Positions 25,801-37,800 of a stretch of 64,000 nt of DNA are shown in pieces. The stretch's first letter is position 1, and every line of letters begins with the position of its first letter. A program made the translations under genes and the position numbers. Below the pieces are notes generated by a model. That model worked only from the letters and a program-made list of their open reading frames with translations, ran no database searches and had not been told where the DNA came from. The DNA is from Schistosoma mansoni (Eukaryota > Platyhelminthes > Trematoda > Strigeidida > Schistosomatidae): contig NC_031497.1 in NCBI RefSeq assembly GCF_000237925.1, forward strand, positions 5,449,295 to 5,513,294, in the 5' to 3' direction.

Positions 25801-28800
25801 CTGTGCCGGAAGTTAGTGCTGGCCAGAAACAGGTTGTGGTCTGTGCATAGTTGCAGCAAACGGTCCCCATTATCCGTCCTGCGACCAACAATTCCCCATC
25901 GGCCACCTAAACGACTCTCTTCTGTGCCTAGACGCCCGACCTGTGCATTCAAGTCTCCGGCTAATACTACAATATCTGTCGGACGCGCTTTCTGGAGAAG
26001 AACTGTTAACTGGTGGTAAAACTCATCCTTGATTGCATCCGGGCTGCAATCTGTCGGGGCATAGGCGGAGATGACGAAAAGACACCGTTTCTCACGCCGG
26101 TTTCTTCTCACTTTGATGGAACTTTCTAATCTAACAGCACATAACCGACTGTTAATGGGGATCCAATCGATTAGTGCTGCCTCAGCTCTAGCGCTTAGTG
26201 CAACACCAACGCCAGCAAGACCAGACGAAGATGCCACAGAGTCCCCGGATAAGCGCACGTGAAACAAGCTTTTTGAAGCGACAGATGGAGAGCGAATTTG
26301 TAGTACTTCACTAGAGTCTTGAATACGGGTCTCGGATAGACAGCAAACATCAACATTAAGACTTTCTAAAGACATAGCCGGCCCCATCTGTTGTCCGATC
26401 TGCATTAGTGTGCGAACGTTGAAGGAAGCCAGCTTGAACGGCGTACGTGGTTTCAGAAAGACTGCTTCAGTATTCGTAATCGGTGGAAGCATTCACTTTC
26501 AACCAGACAGTGACTGGAGATCGTTTAGATAGGACAGAGTTTCCACCATGGGCGAGCTGCTGCATAAGTTGGAAAGGAAGGATACACAATTTGGGAATAA
26601 AGGGAGTGAAAAAGCGACGTAGTAAATAATAGTAATAGTAATAATAATAATAATAATAATAATGGTAATAATAATAATAATGATAATGCAAATTGTCTTT
26701 CTTCTATTAGGAACGAGAGCAGTGTAGTTAGTGTAGTGCGTCATTTCATGTCATTTGTGTGTGGGCTGTGATACTGCCCGGGTGCCCAAACCGAAGCAGG
26801 TGGTTTTCTTAGGGGGCCACACCCTGAGCCTTTGACCTAAAGGTCTGGTCCACAAGGCAGTGGAGCATCGTGAGGAGATGCAGTCCCATGGTAGCCGGTG
26901 ACCAACAATTGATTCATACTCCATTTGTTCCTTCAGGATACTGGAGCCCATGTGCACCATTTGTTTTGAATCAGGGTTTTCCAACTCCCCTAGGTGGACC
27001 CTCCGTGTCCACCGGTTTGGTTAAAGCTCTGGACATTCGCTTTTCGTCCTCTCACTTTCGTAAGCAACACCCCTGTCACGAGAAGGCAGTGAGTAGGACT
27101 TCCCTGACAGAGGCTATATATTCGCGTGGCCATATGAGAGCATTTCGAGAGGGAGAGCGGACTCTCCCCACTCTCGGCCGTACCAGGGCATTTGGGGGCT
27201 CTCCCCATATAGATCTATTTCTTTATCTTTTGGTAAGAATCTATAGGCTTATTTTCTGGGTTTTGTAGGGTAGTAAAAATATGATAGTTGTAGACATTGA
27301 GTAATATTACCCAAAATCAAAATGGGTAATTCATGCACATTATTTCTGTATTAATTCATCTTATATATACGAAACTCCTTTGGTATACAAAGAAAAAAGT
27401 TCGCTTTATTATTTACTGCTAATAATGTTGATTAATAGAATTTCACTATACGTTTTCTGTGTAAAATGCAATTTTTTTTTGAAAAAGCTATCGGTAAAAT
27501 ACTTGACATTTTTTTCAAAAACTGCAAAATTCATTAAAATTGCTATTTCTATGTTTGATTTAAGATGATGCGCTTAATATGGTGATGAATAGTTAGTAGT
27601 GGTTTCATTGCTAGGAATTTCAGTAACGTCCCAGTTTTAGTACAAACTGATAATAATAATAATAGTAATAATAATAGTATTGGGTGGTCAATTTTAATTC
27701 GCGAATCAACTGAATTTGCAAGTGTGTAGATTATAGCAGATTGCGGCAATTCAATGATCTCAAGGTAATATGCTCGTCTCGAAGGCTTAGAGTCCTTAGA
27801 TTCGAACAATGACCGGTTCATCTGGGATCATTGTTGAGGAGTTCATACTAAGTCGAAATGCTTTTCCAGTTCCCTTTGGCTTTCAAAACTTCTCCAAATG
27901 AAGTTAATCTGGCTAATACCGTGGTGTGATCTACTTATATCCATATAAGTAGTATATGGTGTTGGTCAGACATAGAATGTATTTTGGCAGAAGACCGATG
28001 AGGAAAGAACAGGAATGAAGCGCAATCGGTAGGAAATTGCATGAACAATGAAATTAGAGAAGAAACGGTGAAGATTGAGACAATTGCTTGTTAATTTGCA
28101 AATTGACTGTTCATTGTATGGTTGTCAAAATTTACTAAGATAGTCTGTAATTTTTGCTTAAATGCATTCGGTTGTCCCCAACCAATAGTTCTGTTCACTA
28201 CAATACCACCTACAATCTGAACCAATCCCTCAATCAAACAATGCTTATGTTATTAACACTGACTGACTGATATTTTAACTATAAAAGAAACACTTTTGTA
28301 ACAACCTAAAGAAGTATTGGTTTATTTTATATTTAAAAGATAGGTTATAGACTTACCATTAAAAAATTGTGATTATTCAAAACTCTTCCTTCTTCAGTTA
28401 TTGGCTTTATTATTTCAGTAGTGTAATAAGAAGACGAAGATTATCAAAACTATGTGATAAATTAGCGCAATACATTTCGAACANNNNNNNNNNNNNNNNN
28501 NNNNNNNNNNNNNNNNNNNNNNNNNNNNNNNNNNNNNNNNNNNNNNNNNNNNNNNNNNNNNNNNNNNNNNNNNNNNNNNNNNNNNNNNNNNNNNNNNNNN
28601 NNNNNNNNNNNNNNNNNNNNNNNNNNNNNNNNNNNNNNNNNNNNNNNNNNNNNNNNNNNNNNNNNNNNNNNNNNNNNNNNNNNAAATGTATTGCGCTAAT
28701 TTATCACATAGTTCTGATAATCTTCGTCTTCTTATTACATTATCGAAATTGATCAAAGGGACTAATTGCTTTAAATTTATTATTTCATTTATCATTAGTG

Positions 28801-31800
28801 AATGCAATAAACATTTGTATAGACGTGCATTGTGCACATTATCCCTTCTAATCAATAATGTCTTTTTATTCTAAGATATCACTAGAAGTAAACTTATTCA
28901 AATATTCTAAAAACAAGTGAACAGTAATAATGGTCGTGACATTGGTTTTCTTACAAACGTCTTACTACATTTAGGTCATATATGCATATCTAAATGAGTG
29001 GTTTGTGAAAATTGTTTACTTTCGAAGATATTCAGACAATGAATGGGCATTATAAATTATAAATGGCAGTATATATATATAATGGGGCAGTGGCTCAGTG
29101 CGTAAGGTGTTCAACTTTCACTACTCATTCCTGCTCCATCTACTTCGGTTAGGGCGACCTAGTAATATCGCTAACCGTCATACTTAGAATGCAAAACATA
29201 ACTAAGTACAAGTACTTGGTGAATGAGTTAAAAATAAATCAACGATATATAATAACTTCCAATTTATTAAATACCATAAAGTACATAAATCACTTCTAAA
29301 TGCACCGAACTGAGCTTATTCATTCTGTCTTTTTTTTTTCAAACATATATAAGACCTATTGTATCATTACTACAAGAAGCTGTTTGTTTTCAAACGAAAC
29401 AGTAAATAATTTTATCGTCTTCATCGTTACACGTTAATGGCTTAGCTTTTTCAAAGTTTCTTTATTCCTCATCCATAAATGCTTTATATGGGTTAAACTT
29501 GATAGGTGTTCCTATTCTACTACTCTTCTCACCATAAAATAGTAATATTGCTTGCAATTTAAAAAGAAAACGATGAATGTTTAGATGATGTCCCCTTAAT
29601 CTCTGATCTCCCTCTGGCAAGTACTTACAACCTTACACACAGTTCCACTTTAGCCCTCTTAATGTAATGTATCATTTTTATGCCAAGTATAAATTTGTGT
29701 ATTCGGTTTTAACGATTACTTTACTCTACTCTTTAATCCCTCTGTGGTGGATATTGAAAGACAAAACTGATGCTTTGTTTAGAACATTTGAAGATTATGG
29801 TAAAGTATGATTGATACTTCGCTGTATAGTTTAACATATACACTTGTAATCATTCAGTTAATTTATTCAAATGATCTAATCATATATACTGTGTACATTA
29901 ACAAAATGTCCCATGTTTTATTAATCCAACTCTCTATTTCTCGAGAATTTTATAAAAAATTAGTCGCTGTAGTATGATGCGTTTACTTTGTTTTGTTTTA
30001 ATAGGCGTACATTAGATAAGCGAGCTGTAGACATAATGAAACAACTTAAAAAAGCAGAAGTTGGCTGTCGACCTATAATATGGATTACTCATTCAGCTGG
30101 AGGTAATTCACTCTTTTTTTCTTTAGTTCTTTTGTTTTCATATTTTGCCGGGTTTTTTGTTTTACTCGTCAATTAATTTTTTGTTACTTTCGGAAAAATA
30201 ATTCTTAGCATCAGAGTTGTGGTATATGGTGGTTATTTGTTTTTATTATCAAAAATCGGTTATCAACTAGGTAAGTACTGGAAACTATGGATGGTTGAAT
30301 ACACTAGTTATGTTGTACTCTATGTTTCTTCGAGGTTGAGCACTTACCATCTTACACTGAATCCAATCATAAGTCTCTTACTGTAACGTATAATTTATTT
30401 GTCAGTTACAGGTTCACGTGTTTAGTTTTGAGCTATATCGTTTGTATGAAAAGCTTGTCTAAATCAAACTTGCAACCTATTAACCGAAGTGTAGATACTC
30501 TAAGTAAATACTCTTTTGTTTATGAAAAGAACAAAAGCACAAAGTTACTAGTTCGGAATCTAAAGGTCTACATTTCCTAATTTCTATCATTTTGTGATTG
30601 TAATTTAGCCCTTATCCCCCCACTGCACTCAATATCATCAATAGATAACTTCACATTTCACTTCTTTTTCAATAAAACTTTAGCAAATTCATCTGAAGTT
30701 AACCATAGTAATGATAAACCTGAATAATAGTTATTCAAAGTCATTTACTCCATGAAAAGATATTGCTTTTACGTTGTTGAAGTAACACATATTGTGTCAT
30801 AATTTCACTGCTATTCCTTTTTTGCTGATTAATGAAGGAGTTATTATTACTATCATTTCATTGAAGTGATGTTTTAATTGCAGTCTAAAAGCCTATGATT
30901 TTTCTTTCTATTTAACATCTCTGAATTGTCCTAAAAATACCTGTTGAGTAATTGTGTTGTTATTTATGAAGTTCCTTTTTTCAAACTGTAAAAACTGACC
31001 GAGCATTTCATTCAGTTTGGAAAAATGGCCCTATATCTTTATACTAGGAGTATTCACATCAAATATGATTTGTGTTCTCATACACTGCAAAAGCGTTGAT
31101 GCAACAAACATTAAGGAGTTAATAATATTGCATAAGTTAGTGTAGACATCTTAGGTTTACGGGAAATCATTTCGGACTTTATTATCTCAGTGGTACTGTC
31201 TCTGACTGTGATGTGGATTCGAATTCTGTAGAAAGCATCATTCCCCTCGCGAATCGATACACATCCCTGACGGTTTACATCTTATATGAAACCTAGCTTT
31301 TATGATTCCTGTCGGTCAATTTCAACCACCAAGGATCAAAGATAGTGTATCGCAATATTTAGTTACCTAGAATAGTGACCACGTTATAATTGATAAGTAG
31401 AATTCGACTATCATTAAGGATTGATTAGTTTTTAGCACTTCTATTGTTAAAATTAATAAATATTTTCTAACCCGATTCAGACATCAATTGTATCATCACG
31501 TGTGGTAATAATGATGTAATTCACTTCTCTATTACAAATCCATCCATAAAATCGTGAGCTACACTTTTCAGTTGAAGTTTCTCAAAGATACTTTTTTTGA
31601 AGTGCTATCTAAAGTTGAGAGCTATCTTATCCAACTTTCTCAACCACTAGTCGCACCAACCGCAATTATTTAGTTTTCTTAAACCAGTCTGACTGAGATC
31701 AACGGTCAATGACTTCACAGACCGATTCTTATGTCTTGGTTTGGCCGCTCCTAAGCTTCTTCTACACTAGTAAACATTGCCTGTCAAGGAATTCGATGGC

Positions 31801-34800
31801 TAGGCATATGCAACATAGGTCTCAGCCACCGCAGTATATCGTGCTTCACAATCTCAGCAACCTGTTTCTCACTTCCGTTTGGTACTGATATGCTTAACCT
31901 TGACATCGATCATGCATTTGCCTCACGAAACATGAGAATCTTTCAAAGAAACCTTTGATCAAAAACCTGTTTCTTGGATATGTCTTAAGCTTTCATAGAC
32001 CATGTTTCGCAACCATCAATTAATAAAAAGAGGACTATTGCAGAGTATACACATCTTGGTTAGCAGACGGACATCTCAACTACCTCATAAATGACTGAAG
32101 TTGGCAAACGCTAACCGATACCGTGCTGAGATTTCGTCAAACACCAGGTCACTTATGGTTGATGAGACCTCACACACTTTTTAATTATCCCAGAATTATC
32201 GCGAACACTGTTTGATAAACTCTACCCGTTAATCAAGATTAAAAACATGTATTCTTACTATTAATAAGTCTAATTTGGAAGAAACTCGTACTTGTTGACT
32301 CATTAAATTTGGTCCTGGTTTTGTATTTCTTACTTTTTCTTTTTCCAATGTTGATAATCTATATTAAATACTAAGAAAGTAGAATGTACTCTCCTTACTG
32401 ACACTTACTGTATGACACGTCGTTTCATATATATGGAGAGAGTATGTGTGTGGATCAAAATAGTGAAATCTTGAGCTTTCAATAAATAACTAGTACCTTT
32501 TTTAGTTATAAATAGTCAGTATGTATATATGCATGAAAACAAACAAATTTTATTAGACTGCTTAATATTAAGACATTATTATGAACATGAAAGCATAAAA
32601 GTTGGTTAAAAATATACTCTTGAAACGATGGATTTATGTAAAGTTTGTTTACTGCTCTTATTAGTAGTGAATCCATCGGAATCACATTCTATGTACAAAA
32701 AATTGATAATAGGGTTTAAATAACCCAGTTATTGATGTGGAGAGTTGAATTCCTTTGTTGGCATATGTGAATCCTTTGTGGCTTGCTTTGATGGGTTGTG
32801 GTCACTACTAGAACCCAGGATTCGCGTTTCATCTTTAGCTATCTGTACTCAATAACTCAGTAAGTAACGGGTTGGGTGTTTAAAGAGTAATGTACCGGCC
32901 TAGGGTCCCGGTATAAATATCAAAACTGACATGCATGTATATCCGGCTAATGAGTTCCGAATAAACTTCTTGAACAACTCCATTGTCAGCCGCAATCCAT
33001 GCACTATATAAAAATGATTCTTTTAGTTTCGACAATTTCATGTACTTTTAGTCATATTATATACAACGAGAACACTGGCACGGATATATATCTATCAGAA
33101 TTTTCACGTTTCACATCATAATGATACAGGGGATTACAATGAAAAATAAAAGGTGTGAAATAAATGCGACGCTTGACGTTTAACTGATAGTGTCAATCCA
33201 TATTAAAAACAAATTATGTAGTCATACAAATATATATCAACGTTTATTTCTAATTATTATGTACACTAATCAAACTGTATGATGTCATCTAGATCCACAC
33301 TAATTCGATTTATATTCTTCAAATTCATGGATTCTAATTTTCTTAAGAATATGCTTACATATTGGGAACCAATAAAGATTTCTCCTTTTGTGTATACCGT
33401 TTTATATATTTCATTTGTTCAATTCAGTAATTGAATATTACTGTTTGGAAGTAACTATTAAATATTTCCCTTTTAATGCTTATATGAAATATCCGTTTTT
33501 CTAATACCATCAATAGGTATTCTTGTGAAAGAAATGCTTCGATTGGCCAATTCAGTTAGCAATGGTACTTCTGAAGATTCAAAAAATGATCATTCTGAAC
33601 CAATTACCACGTCTAGCACTAGAGATTTTGCACATATTTCTAATACGTATACAGATTTGTCAGTTTTAAGTGGGGAAAATCAATCTGTTTCTCAATCTTC
33701 ACTTTCTAAAGTCGATCCATCCTGTAAATGGTATTGTCACGAAACTGACCAGGAGAATGAAAATCTGTCAAATATGTCGGATCCTAGTTTCATCTCTTTT
33801 GTTGAAGATAAAAACGCCAATGTGCCTGATAAAAATTCTGAAAATCGCATGTGTTATTCATCTAGTTGTTCTGATGTACTGTCCAAACCCATTAGTAATT
33901 CATCATTCCTAACCACTTTATCCGATAGTTCGGCAATAGATCCTGTAAATTATCGAACATTAGCAAGTAATACACAAGCAGTTGTATTTATGAGTACACC
34001 ACATAGAGGAAATCAATCGGTGCACACTTTATATCGTCGTCCATTCCGATGGGCTCTTACTCCTGAAGCTATTCAACTTGAAAAAGGTATGTTAACACTT
34101 TTACTTTGCTTTCTGCCAATAAATAATTTTCGTTTTTTTATTTACTGAGGTTATAACTCTTCTTTTGTATCAGCTATGAGTTCGTCACTTTTTATCTAAC
34201 TAAGCTATGTGAAAATAATATCAACTTATTACGATTAAATTTTTTCTAAAGTGAGATTAACGAATATTGTTATGTAGTGAACGAGAACACTTGTATGGAC
34301 AACCAAATGTATTTTAATACATTACATAATATCTTGGTGAAATCTCAGATCGATTTAGTAATACTTCACTTGCAATATATCCATCAATTGTATCAGATAT
34401 TATCGTTCCTTCGTTTCCGCACCAATCAGTCTCTGTTCTCGTTCTCTTCGATTTTCTCAACCTTCTGCCTCTAGGCATTCCACTTTCGACTGGTGATACG
34501 TAATACTTATATCTGTTAACATCAGTGGTATACATCACAGTTAGATCCAGTAAATTAACGATATTTTACATACTGGAAATCTACCCTCGCAAACATTCTA
34601 ATTTCATGAATCAAATGCAGTGTTGCGAAAAAAAGTAACATGTAAGAAACAAATGTTTTCATTGTCAGTATGTTATATCGACTGAGTGCGTGCGTGCCCT
34701 GTTTTTATATGAACGTGCTGATTCCCGCCAATTAGAGAAGGAGTGAATTATCGATCAGAGCAATGATACACAAAAGCCGTATGAGCAGTCTTGAGTACTT

Positions 34801-37800
34801 ATCAGTCCTGCTTTCTGCCTAGCCCAGCCAGTTAAGTTCAGAACACCAATAACAGCCTCTGCAATATGACTAATTATTCTCAAACATACTGAGTTTGTAT
34901 ACCAAACAAACTGACCACATCGTACCATAAAATAGAAAATAACATTTGTATAAGATTTGGCCAAATGTGGCTATGAATAGGAGGAACAGTAATTAATGGA
35001 CTAGGGATAACTCAGGAATGGGTAATCGTATAATAATAGTCTATAGGTCTAAATAAAGCTTTATATAAGAGGGACACGAATATGGATACTTTATTTATCT
35101 TAACAATTATACAATAGGAAATATACATATCATATTAGTCCATAGATAGTTCTCAAAGTTACCATTCATAGATCTCCACGGGATATAACAGTAGTATTGA
35201 TAATCACTAGAACAACAATAACGTGAGTGTATGTTGGTGACAAGTACCGTAACATGTCGGTGTCCAACTTAAGTTCAGATTGACAAGATTGAGACTTATC
35301 ACAAACAAAATTCTTTGAGAACTGAAACTCTAAATCGGTAGCTACTTTTGGTTTTAATTAAAACTGAAATTTTATATACTCTCAGAATTCTACAGTTGAC
35401 TAAAAATACACAAATGTTCGATCACATTAAGATCAGTAGTAAATTTCACTAATTCATTAGCATACCATTTCTCCAAATACACCTATCTTTAGTCTGAAAA
35501 TCTTTCTAACAATGTACCAAACTTAAAATTAGACATTCATTTTAATTTTAAATTCAAGACAACAAACTAGAAACATGACAAAACCACTGTATTTGTTCAT
35601 GATTTACTAGCATTCCTATTACCGACTGTCTTGATATCATTTTCAGTTTATTAGAATCGGGCACGAATCGATCAAAATGATATTCACTAAGCACCAGTAA
35701 AGCCATCAAGGCTCTGAACATCCTCTTAGGAACTCATCCCTATACGCCTACCGACTTTTTTGTATGATTTAGCCGATAATAGCGGAGTCAGTAATACGTG
35801 GCATAAAAGTTTGCATTCGTAACTATCAGTACAAGTTGTCACAAGATATTGGCACAGCAAGGTAAAATTATCAAGGCAAGTCCCAGAGTCGTAGAGTTAG
35901 TAATACCATTAATGGTAGTAGCAAAGATTATAAATTAGTCATAAGATTCTAAGTGGAAGAATAAATTATCAGGACAAACATCAAATAGTATAAGGTGGTT
36001 TTAGAACTTGAGGTCTAAGGGGAAGACAGAGTGAATATGAATCTTCGCCATCGCGATCGATTTTAAGCACAATCACTCAGTCTCCAAACATCAACTAAGA
36101 TAATTGCGCAGACCCTATCCAATCAGTGTACTCCCAACAACACGGCTCACTTCAACTAGTCGACGAGTTTATGCACTGATTCCACGTTTTATTTTGACCA
36201 CCCTAGCTTTCTTTCAGTCTACTCTTACACCAACATCTCTTTTCGAGGTAGACAGTGGTTAGATATGTGTGTAATACATGTTCAGACGATAAAGATTCAC
36301 AACCTCATCAATAGATTTTCCGCTCTTGCCTAGTATTATGCGTCTAACCTCATCAGTGCTCACTCTATAGCTTCAACATACGGGATCAATGCTACAGACG
36401 CATCTGTTATCAAATTCTAGTGACCGACGAATATCCTCTACTTTTAAAGGTTACTTTTAACAGCCACAGAGTATAGCAAAACTGATTGCTGCCTATTGTG
36501 CTCGTCCTTTGGTTAGCAGACAGACATTTCGGCTACGCAACAAGTGATACAAATTAGAAAATGCTAAGAAAGCTTTCTCACACTAACTCATTAGGGCTGA
36601 TGCACTCAATTACTTTACTCCCTATTATTAATCCAGACATTGACGTAGATCAATCTTGAAGCAACATTTTGTATTCAGAGGTAGAGAATCATATCCCAAG
36701 CATGGTTGCATTCTTACTGTAGGAGATCGGAAGATTGCATTTGATGAGCATCTTCATCAAACAGACTGCAAAAAGTGGCAATCATGTTGTAGGGAGAGGG
36801 TAATTTTAATTCAAATATCTTACACCGCCTCATCTTTATTTTATAGATTCAAACTATTTGTTGGATCTCCATGTTTGGTTTAATCTATGGGCATATAATC
36901 ATAAAGTACAAATTTTATCTATGGCTGAAAGTCGCGTAACACCAATCAATAGATTTTGGTCTGTTTTAATTGTCCCTGAAGATGTTAAAGGTTTGTCTTA
37001 ATTCGTGTTCATGTAAATTTCTTTCAATTCAATAAAGTTATTTAAAATTACTTTGCTTACAATCTGAAGTTCTCAATATTATCATCCTTACGAAGTGTGT
37101 TTTACATTATTTGGTATAGTGAAAGTATGTGAACTTTCTAAGTTCACTGAATACAAGCACTGACTGACTAGCTACATTAAAATCTAGTTCAGAATTGTCC
37201 ATTACATGGCTTCATTCAGACTACGATTGGTTTCCGTCAACCTTTTGATTCTGCTATGTAAAATAAAGATTAGTTTGTGACACTACTGAGAATAGAGACC
37301 TCTACTGCCGTAACAGTAATTGCTCCACTAATGCGTTTGTGGGACTTAAGTCTTTTTACTGATTATACTAGGATGATATGGCATTGAAATGTGCCTCTAT
37401 ATATAGTAACCAACGATACGAATTTCGATTTCTCGAAATTTGGGAAAGTTGAAGTGGACCAAAAAGAATTGGATTATCCTCTTTCTAAAATCTGTAAATG
37501 CTACAGTTAAATGTTACTAGTTGAACTAAGTAAGACGTTAGACGCTTATTTATTTAAACACATAAACAATGGTACAAGGAGGAGTCAAATATATATGCGC
37601 TACAATTCGTCATTCGATTTGTGTGAAGTCTTGAATACTACCCGGGTGCCTAAACCGAAACAGGTGGTTTTCTTAGGGGGGCCACTCCTCCAGCCTTTGA
37701 CCTAGAGGTTTAGTTCACAAGGCAGGGGAGCAACGTTAGGAGATGCAGTCCCATGGTATTCGGTGACAAACAATAGGTTCATACGCCATTTGTTCACTCA

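Larger units (their letters stand above)
23348..26749 (-). mobile_element. RTE/SR2-type LINE, near complete, inserted in repeat A
   Basis: A 3.4-kb non-LTR retrotransposon on the minus strand. One reading frame (26492 down to 23442, 1,016 positions) carries an N-terminal APE-type endonuclease and a C-terminal reverse transcriptase. The frame has no shifts but three in-frame stops. An AAT-rich run (about 26626-26690) lies upstream of the first Met. Both sides are halves of one repeat A copy, so the LINE is the younger insertion. Confidence 0.85.

Noticed and set aside
28369-28855. Open frames spanning the first N gap on both strands
   Set aside because: The frames run through N and are not evidence of a gene. 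Only the flanking inverted arms are reported.
29090-29190. tRNA-like A box near 29095
   Set aside because: No B box at a proper distance and no stem pairing.
32790-32860. Hammerhead-like string on the minus strand (gatgaaacgcg...cctgg)
   Set aside because: The CTGANGA half and helix II are not convincing.
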